Source: an uncultured Oscillospiraceae bacterium | Lineage (GTDB): Bacteria > Bacillota > Clostridia > Oscillospirales > Ruminococcaceae | DNA length: 13,503 bases | Direction: 5' to 3' | Assembly: GCA_934454435.1 (NCBI GenBank) | Contig: CAKSGA010000063.1 | Location: 1 to 13,503, forward strand | Shown: positions 7,026 to 13,503 of the stretch, in pieces | Layout: each line of letters starts with the position of its first letter | Numbering within the stretch: the first letter of the stretch is position 1 | Made by a program: the position numbers and the translations under genes | The notes under the pieces: model-generated | Seen by the model: only the letters and a program-made list of their open reading frames with translations | The model's database searches: none | Told to the model about the DNA's origin: nothing

Positions 7026-8681
7026 TTAATCAGCAAATACCGCACCGGTATTGGAGGAAGTAACGAGCTTCGCATATCTCTTGAGGTAGCCGTCAAGCTC
7101 CTTGGGAGGAAGTATGCCCTTCTCCTTGCGCTTTGCGATCTCAGCGTCGTCAACCAGCAGTGTTATGCTGCGGTTCGGAATGTCGATGTGGATCTTGTCG
7201 CCGTCCTCGACAAATGCGATAAGACCGCCCTCGGCTGCTTCCGGAGAAACATGGCCGATGGCTGCGCCACGGGAAGCTCCGCTGAAACGTCCGTCAGTGA
7301 TAAGAGCTACGTTGCCGTCAAGTCCCTTACCAACGATAGCAGCGGTAGGAGCCAGCATTTCAGGCATGCCAGGACCGCCCTTCGGACCCTCGTAACGGAT
7401 AACCACAACGTCGCCTGCCTTGATGTCGCCGCCGAGAATAGCGTCGCATGCGGCCTGCTCGCCGTTGAATACACGTGCAGTTCCGGTGAAGTCCATCATC
7501 TCGGGCTTTACTGCGCCCTGCTTTACAACGGAGCCGTGCTCTGCAAGGTTGCCGCTCAGGATAGCGATACCGCCGTCCTTACGTATCGGAGAGTCTATCT
7601 TATGAACGATAACGCCGTCTGCGTCCTTTGCCTTGGCGATACGGTCAGCCTGGGTTCCGTTTACTGTCAGCACGTCAGTATTGACATGACCGCCCTTGGA
7701 AAGCTCACGGATCACAGTCTGGATACCGCCGACTGCGTTCAGGTCGGTGATGAACACGCTGGAAGCCGGGTTCAGCTTTGCAAGCTGCGGGGTCTTTCTG
7801 CTCATCTGGTCGATGTCGTCAAGGGAAATATCCACCTTTGCCTCGTGTGCGATGGCAAGCAGGTGAAGGACCGTATTGGAGGACGCACCGATAGCCATAT
7901 CGGTAGCAAGTGCGTTCAGCATGTTCTTCTTTGTGAGGATATCCAGCGGACGGATATTCTCCTTTACCAGCTCAACAACACGCTCGCCGGACTCCTTTGC
8001 CAGCCTGCGGCGTGCGGAATTTACTGCGGGCTCCGTGCCGGCGGTCGGGAGTGCAAGGCCGAGCGCTTCAGTCAGGCAGTTCATGGAGTTTGCAGTGTAC
8101 ATACCGGAGCAGCTTCCGCATGTAGGGCAGGCGTTGTCCTCGAAATCCTTTATGACATCATCGCCGATCTCGCCGTTGGAGTACTGGCCGATAGCCTCAT
8201 AGATCTCAGAATAGCCCACACGCTTGCCCTGAACGCAGCCGGGGTTCATGGGTCCGCCGCTGCAGAATATAGCGGGCAGGTTCATTCTTGCTGCTGCAAG
8301 CACCATTCCGGGAACTATCTTGTCGCAGTTCGGAATGAACACAACGCCGTCCAGCGGGTGTGCGGTCAGCATAACCTCGATGGAGTCAGCAATGAGCTCT
8401 CTGGAAGCCAGGGAGTATCTCATGCCCTTGTGGTTCATTGCAAGTCCGTCGCATACGCCGATGGTGAAGAACTCAAACGGAACGCCGCCCGCATTTCTGA
8501 TACCGTCCTTTACTGCACGGGATATCTCATGCAGGTGCATATGTCCGGGAACATAGTCGCTCGCAGCACAGACAACTGCGATAAACGGTCTGTGCATTTC
8601 GCTGTCAGTTACGCCCAGAGCCTTGAGTATCGCTCTGTGAGGGGTCTTTTCAACGCCCTCTTTGATAAGATCACTTCTCAT
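7026..8681 (-). CDS. ilvD: Dihydroxyacid dehydratase
   Basis: A full-length 551-residue IlvD. It dehydrates 2,3-dihydroxy-isovalerate and 2,3-dihydroxy-3-methylvalerate to the keto acids that precede valine, leucine and isoleucine. Visible signatures are IPNCDK (Cys119), CPTCGSC (Cys185, 188, 191) for the Fe-S cluster and Mg site, and GRFSGASRG near the C-terminus carrying the catalytic serine. At VPGHMHL the enzyme has Gly where plant-type [2Fe-2S] dehydratases have a Cys (PCN), so it resembles the E. coli-type oxygen-sensitive [4Fe-4S] class; that assignment is inference. The start has AAAGGAAA about 6 nt upstream. It is the last gene of a five-gene minus-strand run, 39 nt behind the ROK kinase, and no other ilv or leu gene is present in the window. 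Confidence 0.97.
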   Translation of the reverse strand: MRSDLIKEGVEKTPHRAILKALGVTDSEMHRPFIAVVCAASDYVPGHMHLHEISRAVKDGIRNAGGVPFEFFTIGVCDGLAMNHKGMRYSLASRELIADSIEVMLTAHPLDGVVFIPNCDKIVPGMVLAAARMNLPAIFCSGGPMNPGCVQGKRVGYSEIYEAIGQYSNGEIGDDVIKDFEDNACPTCGSCSGMYTANSMNCLTEALGLALPTAGTEPAVNSARRRLAKESGERVVELVKENIRPLDILTKKNMLNALATDMAIGASSNTVLHLLAIAHEAKVDISLDDIDQMSRKTPQLAKLNPASSVFITDLNAVGGIQTVIRELSKGGHVNTDVLTVNGTQADRIAKAKDADGVIVHKIDSPIRKDGGIAILSGNLAEHGSVVKQGAVKPEMMDFTGTARVFNGEQAACDAILGGDIKAGDVVVIRYEGPKGGPGMPEMLAPTAAIVGKGLDGNVALITDGRFSGASRGAAIGHVSPEAAEGGLIAFVEDGDKIHIDIPNRSITLLVDDAEIAKRKEKGILPPKELDGYLKRYAKLVTSSNTGAVFAD

Positions 8682-8720
8682 GATGTTTCCTTTCTCCCCG
8701 TACTGGACGGGTCATATATA

Positions 8721-9674
8721 CTAGCAGGACCTGTGCAGCATTGCTGCGCCGATTATCCCTGCTTCATTACCGAGGGAGCATATCACTATCCCGGTATTTT
8801 TAGCGCTTCTTTTGGAGTATACCTGCTCAGCGACCGCTTTTCTGAGCGGCAGGAGCAGCGTGTCACCCTCGTTGCATACCCCTCCGCCGATACAGAGTAT
8901 ATCCGGCTGGAATATGTTGATGACGTTCGTTATACCGACAGCAAGGTACTTCACGTAGAGGTCGGTCACCAGCCTGCCCGCCTCATCGCCCTGCTTCATA
9001 GCCTGGTAGGCGGTGCGGGCGCTGACCTTCCCTTCCTGCGTGATAAGCCTTGCCATAAGGCTTTCGGGGTACTTTTCGGCATATTCCCGTGTGGTGTTCG
9101 CAAGACCCGTAGCGGAAGAGTAGGCTTCAAAGCAGCCCCTGCGTCCGCAGGTACACGGTCGTCCGTCCACAACTATAACGGTATGTCCTATTTCGCCGCC
9201 CGCAAAGTTAGAGCCGCTGTATATCCTGCCGTTTATGATTATCCCGGAGCCGACCCCGGTCCCGAGTGTGATGACCACGGCGGTCGCAGCACCCCGGGCG
9301 GCGCCTGCGCAGTATTCGCCGAATGCTGCGGCGTCAGCGTCATTCCCGAGGAATGTTTTCACCCCGAACTGCTTTTCGATATCGGAGCGCAGCGGCGCAT
9401 TCACAAAGCCAAGGTTGTTGGAGTACTCCACGACCCCTGTAGACTGATTGCAGGTGCCCGGGCAGCCTATGCCGATGGAGTCAAGCTGACGTGGCGTTAT
9501 TCCGGCTTCGGCGCAGGCAAGCTCAACTGCACGGATCACGTCCGCAAGTATCTCGCCGTAGGGTCTGGGGGCGTTCGTCCTGACCTTTGAACGTGCGATT
9601 ATCTCGCAGTTATCGTTCACAACGCCGCACGCTATATTGGTTCCTCCGATGTCTATGCCGAGATGCTTCGCCAT
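8721..9674 (-). CDS. glcK: ROK-family sugar kinase, probably glucokinase
   Basis: This 317-residue protein has the ROK layout: N-terminal phosphate-binding loop GIDIGGTN (Asp8), catalytic Asp112 in LGNDADAAAFGE, second ATP motif LGTGVGSGIIING (about 137-149), sugar-contact Glu161 and His164 in GGEIGHT, and the structural zinc motif CTCGRRGC (Cys174, 176, 181) followed by Glu183. There is no DNA-binding N-terminal extension, so it is a kinase rather than a ROK repressor. It would phosphorylate glucose at O6 with ATP in the cytoplasm; mannose is a plausible second substrate given the adjacent ManA. AGGAGG (9686-9681) lies 6 nt from the ATG and 8 nt after the manA stop, which suggests coupled expression. 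Substrate preference is not visible from sequence. Confidence 0.93.
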   Translation of the reverse strand: MAKHLGIDIGGTNIACGVVNDNCEIIARSKVRTNAPRPYGEILADVIRAVELACAEAGITPRQLDSIGIGCPGTCNQSTGVVEYSNNLGFVNAPLRSDIEKQFGVKTFLGNDADAAAFGEYCAGAARGAATAVVITLGTGVGSGIIINGRIYSGSNFAGGEIGHTVIVVDGRPCTCGRRGCFEAYSSATGLANTTREYAEKYPESLMARLITQEGKVSARTAYQAMKQGDEAGRLVTDLYVKYLAVGITNVINIFQPDILCIGGGVCNEGDTLLLPLRKAVAEQVYSKRSAKNTGIVICSLGNEAGIIGAAMLHRSC

Positions 9675-9693
9675 AATGCGCCTCCTGTCTTTA

Positions 9694-10656
9694 TCAGATG
9701 ATGTCGGTGAGTATGATGGTGCCCTTTCCGGTCACGGTGTAATCCCCGGTACCGGCGGTGACGAACAGGCTGTCGCCCTTCTTTGCAGTAACCTTCTCAG
9801 CTCCGGCTGCGACTTCAAACGAGCCGTCAAGAACCAGCAGAGAATTGAACGAACCCTCGCCGGCAGTAAGCTTCGCAGTGCCGTCAAGCTCCAGCTTATT
9901 CACGTTAAAGTACTCGCAGGAACGCAGAAGAGTTTCCACTCCGCCCTCAATGGCTGCGGGCGCTCCCTGGGCAGTAGTGGGGTACTTCGGGGGAACGAGG
10001 TTCGTTACCTCCTTGGCCTTTTCAACATGGAGCTCACGGGGCTTGCCGTCCTTGCCGACCCTGCCGTAATCGTAAATACGATAGGTGGTGTTTGAGTTCT
10101 GCTGTATCTCAGCGATCAGAATGCCCTTGCCGATCGCATGGAGCGTTCCGCTCTCTATAAAGAACACGTCGCCCTTATGTACGGGTACGTTGTTGGTGAC
10201 TTCCAGCAGGGTGTTATTTGCGATGCGCTCTGCGAACTCTTCCTTTGATATCTCATGCCTGAAGCCGTAAAGCAGCTCCGCACCGGGGTCGCAGTCAACG
10301 ATGTACCACATCTCGGTCTTGCCGTACTCGCCCTCAACACGAAGTGCGTAGTCATTGGAAGGGTGTACCTGGACAGAAAGGTTGTCCTTTGCGTCGATGA
10401 GCTTTATCAGCACGGGGAAATACTCGAAGCGGTCGCAGTTCTTACCGAGGACGCCCTTGTTCGCAGCGATGTACTCGGAAAGGGTCATGCCGTCAAATTC
10501 GCCGCCATCGATCACACTCTGACCGTCCTTGTGGCAGGAGAGCTCCCAGCTTTCTGCGATACGGTCGGAGTCGAGCTGTTTGCCGTACTCTTCACGAAGT
10601 CTATTTCCGCCCCAGATGTAGTCCTTGCAGGGCGCTTTCAACTTTAATATTGCCAT
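9694..10656 (-). CDS. manA: Mannose-6-phosphate isomerase, type I
   Basis: This 320-residue cupin enzyme interconverts mannose 6-phosphate and fructose 6-phosphate. The zinc ligands are visible as Gln96 and His98 (LSVQVHPSN), Glu115 (GKTEMWY) and His173 (GTLHAIGKG); the probable catalytic arginine is Arg193 in NTTYRIYDYGR. Length matches the short Bacillus-type enzymes. AAGGA sits 9 nt upstream of the ATG, and the preceding gene stops 16 nt away. Together with the downstream ROK kinase it makes a two-step route from free mannose, for example from mannan or glycoprotein breakdown, to glycolysis; it could also supply mannose 6-phosphate for glycan synthesis in the reverse direction. Confidence 0.96.
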   Translation of the reverse strand: MAILKLKAPCKDYIWGGNRLREEYGKQLDSDRIAESWELSCHKDGQSVIDGGEFDGMTLSEYIAANKGVLGKNCDRFEYFPVLIKLIDAKDNLSVQVHPSNDYALRVEGEYGKTEMWYIVDCDPGAELLYGFRHEISKEEFAERIANNTLLEVTNNVPVHKGDVFFIESGTLHAIGKGILIAEIQQNSNTTYRIYDYGRVGKDGKPRELHVEKAKEVTNLVPPKYPTTAQGAPAAIEGGVETLLRSCEYFNVNKLELDGTAKLTAGEGSFNSLLVLDGSFEVAAGAEKVTAKKGDSLFVTAGTGDYTVTGKGTIILTDII

Positions 10657-10672
10657 AGTTATGTATCCTTTC

Positions 10673-11290
10673 TTAATAGCCTAAGCTTTCGTTGACGAAA
10701 ATGACCTTTATACGGTCCTTGACCCTCTGCTGTGCCATTCTGACATACGAACAGCAAATGCGTCCCCTGCTCCTGCAATGTGCGCAGGAACCCGTGATCT
10801 CGCAGGGAGTGCCGCTGTGAAGCCGCTTTGTATTCTGCGGAGCCGCTACCTGCTCCACACGACAGACCGCTTCCTCCATGTTCCTGACTATCTTGTTCAC
10901 GCCGACTATCAGCACGACCTGAGTGGGGCCGTAGATCATAGCCGACACACGGTTTCCCCTGCCGTCCACGTTGTAAAGCTCGCCGTCCTCAGTGACTGCG
11001 TTGCTGCTCGCAAAGAATGTGTCGGAAACGAACGCCTTGTGAAGAATATCCTCCACTTCCTCCGGCGTTGTTCCCTCGGAACGGTCAAGGTACACGCCCT
11101 TGTACTCCGTCATCAGCAGCTGCTTCACGCCGCTCTCTTCCAGAGTTACCGAGCCGCCTGCGGTTATCAGCCTGTCGTTCCTTACCAGGGAGCGCACAAC
11201 GTCATAGAGCTGCTCACGGCTCCCGGCGAAGTACGCCTTCATGTTGTTCTTTTCGAGCGCCGCCATGGTGCGCTGTATTCTTTCATCCAT
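10673..11290 (-). CDS. LUD-domain protein (LutC/YkgG-like, DUF162)
   Basis: This 205-residue protein shows the LUD-domain pattern: ITAGGSVTLEESG (about 42-54), FFASSNAVTEDGEL (about 92-105), VDGRGNRVSAMIYGP (about 108-122) and GVNKIV (about 130-135). A C-terminal cysteine cluster (Cys163, 169, 172, 179, 180; spacing C-x5-C-x2-C-x6-CC) suggests a metal or Fe-S site. LutC-type proteins act with LutA and LutB in lactate oxidation, but neither partner is present here, and stand-alone forms of this type have no established activity that I know of. The stop of the preceding gene overlaps its Shine-Dalgarno (TAAGGAG, 6 nt before the ATG), a layout typical of translational coupling. Confidence 0.85.
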   Translation of the reverse strand: MDERIQRTMAALEKNNMKAYFAGSREQLYDVVRSLVRNDRLITAGGSVTLEESGVKQLLMTEYKGVYLDRSEGTTPEEVEDILHKAFVSDTFFASSNAVTEDGELYNVDGRGNRVSAMIYGPTQVVLIVGVNKIVRNMEEAVCRVEQVAAPQNTKRLHSGTPCEITGSCAHCRSRGRICCSYVRMAQQRVKDRIKVIFVNESLGY

Positions 11291-11299
11291 AAGTGCTCC

Positions 11300-12187
11300 T
11301 TACTCGCTCTGACCGGACTTCTGCAGTATCGTCGTGAGAGAATTCTCAGAGATGGCAAATCCGCCGTCGTCGCTGTATTCTCCGTAGGGTACATAGTACT
11401 CAGCGGGATTAATACCGTACTGCACTGTATTCAGCATAGCAGCCTTGCTGTGCTTATAGCGTTCCTCGGTGAGGTCTGTTTCCGCATTGTCCATGATATT
11501 GGAAGCGTATACGTCCAGCAGTGAGCTGTCGATATATGACACGTTCTGGTTCACAAGCTCAATGAGTATCGAGCCTATCATGTTGAAGCGGTAGCTCTCA
11601 CCCTCGCCGAAATCAGCGAACATGAGGTAACGGAAAAGCATCTCAGATGTGAAGATCTGCTTGCCGGAGTTTATCGCCTGGACCTCGGTCCCATCAGTTA
11701 TAATCAGGGTATTTGCGACATCATACTCGACATTTCCGAAAGCAGAAAGCAGCGACATCAGGCTGCTCCTTGTAAAGCGGATATATCCGTCAAAATTTAT
11801 CCCGAGGATGTCAGAAACGACCTTTGTGACTCCGCTCCCTCCCTGGGCTGCATAGATGTTGGGGAGGGTCCTGCCGGAGGAAGCAACGGATATGCCGTCC
11901 GTCAGCGGGATGAACGTCAGGCGGTTCTCCACGGCGTCATATGCGGCGGCTATGAAAAGGGCCGGCATTTCGCTGTCGGAGTCTGAGATCATAGTCAGCA
12001 CAGCCATATTCATACCGGAGTCCGGGACAAAATCCTCAGCCAGGGTGCCGTTCGTGTTAAGACCGGTTTCCTTGCTCTCCGGGAAAATGAAGTCCTTGAG
12101 GGAAATTATCGCCATAACGATCATCGCAAGAGTTATACCAAATGCGATCAGATATATATACCAGTTACTTTTTCTGTGTACTGCCAT
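11300..12187 (-). CDS. Membrane-anchored LytR-CpsA-Psr (LCP)-like protein, degenerate active site
   Basis: This 295-residue protein has a short basic cytoplasmic tail, one membrane helix (about 10-30) and an extracytoplasmic domain. The fold is suggested by FIPLTDGIS (92-100), LPNIYAAQGGSGV (108-120) and VVSDILGINFDGYIRF (123-138). These align with the LCP landmarks IPRDT, KIN-A-GG and LLGI-ID-Y followed by a GG-V segment, here AFGNVEYDV. LCP proteins move glycopolymers from a lipid carrier onto peptidoglycan, using arginines at the IPRDT and R-DT sites. Here the arginine of IPRD is Leu and the upstream R-DT is not evident, so transferase activity is doubtful. It is first in the five-gene run; its stop overlaps the next gene's ribosome site. 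The family call is by pattern only; an unrelated membrane protein is possible. Confidence 0.65.
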   Translation of the reverse strand: MAVHRKSNWYIYLIAFGITLAMIVMAIISLKDFIFPESKETGLNTNGTLAEDFVPDSGMNMAVLTMISDSDSEMPALFIAAAYDAVENRLTFIPLTDGISVASSGRTLPNIYAAQGGSGVTKVVSDILGINFDGYIRFTRSSLMSLLSAFGNVEYDVANTLIITDGTEVQAINSGKQIFTSEMLFRYLMFADFGEGESYRFNMIGSILIELVNQNVSYIDSSLLDVYASNIMDNAETDLTEERYKHSKAAMLNTVQYGINPAEYYVPYGEYSDDGGFAISENSLTTILQKSGQSE

Positions 12188-12231
12188 AGTGTCACCTTTC
12201 GTAAAAAACCATCTATATTTCGGAAAAGGTA

Positions 12232-12260
12232 TTGAATTTTTCCCGAATTAGTAATATAAT
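12232..12260 (+). promoter_or_regulatory. Promoter of alr
   Basis: TTGAAT (12232-12237), 17 nt, TATAAT (12255-12260). The predicted start near 12267 gives a leader of about 120 nt. It lies inside the leader of the opposite operon. Confidence 0.68.
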
Positions 12261-12273
12261 ATGTAAGGTATAT

Positions 12274-12360
12274 CTGAAAAACTGTGGCATACTTTATATA
12301 CTGCGGAAATATCCGCTCTGACACAAGAATACCTTTTAGTATTATACCACACTTTTTCAG
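12274..12360. repeat. 14-bp inverted repeat enclosing 59 bp in the alr/LCP intergenic region
   Basis: 12274-12287 (CTGAAAAACTGTGG) and the complement of 12347-12360 (CTGAAAAAGTGTGG) agree at 13 of 14 positions. The stem could extend inward by ATACT/AGTAT (12289-12293 with 12338-12342), past a 4-nt bulge. Nested inside is GCGGA-AATA-TCCGC (12303-12316). In the alr leader this would fold as one long hairpin ending 15 nt before the alr ribosome-binding site. As DNA, the arms could be a protein-binding pair or recombination sites. Confidence 0.65.
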
Positions 12361-12369
12361 AAATTTCAA
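12341..12369 (-). promoter_or_regulatory. Promoter of the LCP-LUD-manA-ROK-ilvD operon
   Basis: On the minus strand TTGAAA (12369-12364), 17 nt, TATAAT (12346-12341). The predicted start near 12334 gives a leader of about 147 nt before the ATG at 12187. The 17-nt spacer contains the right arm of a 14-bp inverted repeat. The promoter points toward the alr promoter, so both leaders overlap. Confidence 0.72.
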
Positions 12370-12386
12370 CACATTGAGGAGCGAAC

Positions 12387-13503
12387 ATGAAGAATTTTTA
12401 TCACAGGACATGGGCGGAAATCGATCTTGACGTCCTGAAGCAGAACATAGATATAATCCGCAGCTATTCAGGGGACAAGGACATCATTGCGATAGTTAAG
12501 GCGAACGCCTACGGACACGGTGACGCAGGCACTGCAAAGGCGCTCAACGGCTGCGGGGTCACTCATTTCGCCGTTTCAAATCTCTGGGAGGCGCAGAACC
12601 TCTCCTCTGCAAAGGTGGAGGGAGATATCCTGCTTTTCGGCTACTGCGATATCCCGCTGGTGATCGAAAATGCTGACAAGAACTACATATTCACAGTCGG
12701 CAGCGTTTCCTATGCCGGGGAGCTCTCCGAGGCTGCCGTGAAAGCCGGAATAAAGGTCCCCGTGCACATTAAATTCGACACCGGAATGTCCCGTGTAGGT
12801 ATCACCACCGGTGAAGAAGCTGACAGGATACTTGCTCTTCCCGGTCTGGACTGCCGTGCCGGGTACACTCATTTTGCCGTTGCGGACTCTCTCGAACAGA
12901 GTGACGAGGATTTCACGGCGCTGCAATACAAGCGCATTGCGGACATCTGCAAGCCGAGAAATCTCCCAATGCACTGCCAGAACAGCGGCGGAATTCTCTT
13001 CCACAAGGATTTTGACGCCGACTACGTTCGTGCGGGTATCGTCATGTACGGTCACAGACCCAATATCGAGTACCCGCTCCCGGAGGGTATCAGCTCGATA
13101 TTCAGTCTGAAATCCGTCATCAGCCAGATAAAGACGATCCAGCCCGGTGAAACGGTAAGCTACGGCAGGACTTTCACCGCCGACCGTCCGACCCGTCTGG
13201 CGCTTATTCCCTGCGGCTATGCGGACGGCTTCAACCGTGCGCTTTCTGGCAGGTGGAACGTCATCATCTGCGGTAAGCCCGCTCCGGTCTGCGGCAGGAT
13301 ATGCATGGACCAGACCATGATCGACATAACCGATATCCCGGAAGCAAAGATCGGCGACATCGTGACCGTCTACTCAAACGAAACCTACGGCGGTTCCTCG
13401 GTGGACCATGCCGCTGAGCTTGCCGGGACGATAAGCTATGAACTGCTGTGCTGTATCGGCACCAGGGTCCCACGCCTTTATATAGAAAACGGCGAGGAAA
13501 TGG
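12387..13503 (+). CDS. alr: Alanine racemase, 3' end cut by window edge
   Basis: 372 codons are visible and the frame is still open at the edge; family length of about 370-390 residues means only a few are missing. The enzyme converts L-alanine to D-alanine for peptidoglycan using PLP. Lys38 in AIVKANAYGHG is the Schiff-base lysine; Tyr278 in IPCGYADGFNR is the second catalytic base of the opposite subunit; GRICMDQTMID and IGTRVPRLY are the usual C-terminal signatures. GAGGAG (12376-12381) lies 5 nt from the ATG. It is divergent from an LCP-like gene, so both genes flanking this promoter region have possible cell-wall links. The leader is long and structured. Whether it belongs to a biosynthetic or catabolic alanine pathway cannot be told. 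Confidence 0.96.
   Translation, partial: MKNFYHRTWAEIDLDVLKQNIDIIRSYSGDKDIIAIVKANAYGHGDAGTAKALNGCGVTHFAVSNLWEAQNLSSAKVEGDILLFGYCDIPLVIENADKNYIFTVGSVSYAGELSEAAVKAGIKVPVHIKFDTGMSRVGITTGEEADRILALPGLDCRAGYTHFAVADSLEQSDEDFTALQYKRIADICKPRNLPMHCQNSGGILFHKDFDADYVRAGIVMYGHRPNIEYPLPEGISSIFSLKSVISQIKTIQPGETVSYGRTFTADRPTRLALIPCGYADGFNRALSGRWNVIICGKPAPVCGRICMDQTMIDITDIPEAKIGDIVTVYSNETYGGSSVDHAAELAGTISYELLCCIGTRVPRLYIENGEEM

Noticed and set aside
7188..9590. An 800-codon open frame on the plus strand opposite ilvD and the ROK kinase
   Set aside because: It crosses two well-recognised genes, has no ribosome site or promoter, and its composition (rich in Cys, His, Val, Ala) is what the antisense of biased codons gives.
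12200..12249. A possible attenuator in the LCP operon leader (TTCGG/CCGAA stem followed by a T-run on the minus strand)
   Set aside because: The stem is bulged and the T-run is about 10 nt away, so it is not a convincing intrinsic terminator.
1..13503. CRISPR arrays, tRNA or rRNA genes, phage or defence genes, transposases
   Set aside because: None is visible: no regularly spaced repeats, no cloverleaf-like genes and no recognisable recombinase or transposase.

Overview
The window looks like chromosome of a Gram-positive anaerobic gut or rumen Clostridia member, most likely a Ruminococcus-type Oscillospiraceae. The reasons are an intracellular GH43 enzyme with a C-terminal CBM6-like domain, an E. 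coli/Bacillus-type IlvD, an LCP-type membrane protein, strong purine-rich Shine-Dalgarno sites, consensus sigma-A promoters and the overall protein style. Genus is an inference; no rRNA or tRNA gene is present to settle it.

Layout. 1-2317 (minus) is a large membrane hybrid histidine kinase cut by the window edge, ending inside a second receiver domain. Divergent from it, 2506-3369 (plus) is a ten-helix EamA/DMT transporter. 3370-3670 is a gene-free convergent gap holding a 222-bp inverted-repeat-bounded element with four nested hairpins, flanked by two near-identical 24-nt terminator hairpins. 3671-4981 (minus) is the GH43/CBM6 glycosidase. Divergent from it, 5251-6912 (plus) is a methyl-accepting chemotaxis protein. 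6913-7025 is another convergent gap with a short (44-bp) version of the same inverted-repeat element between two different hairpins.

7026-12187 (minus) is a tight five-gene run, transcribed in the order LCP-like membrane protein, LUD-domain protein, mannose-6-phosphate isomerase, ROK sugar kinase, dihydroxyacid dehydratase (gaps of 9, 16, 19 and 39 nt). ROK kinase and ManA together would feed free glucose or mannose into glycolysis as hexose 6-phosphates. IlvD is branched-chain amino acid synthesis. The link to the LCP-like and LUD proteins is not obvious. 12387 to the window end (plus) is alanine racemase, nearly complete.

The five recognised promoters of highest quality all have 17-bp spacers, and several share an extended -10 of the form TGATAnAAT. 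The most unusual features are the dispersed inverted-repeat element at both convergent junctions and the alr/LCP intergenic region, where the two promoters face each other and a 14-bp inverted repeat occupies the spacer of one of them.
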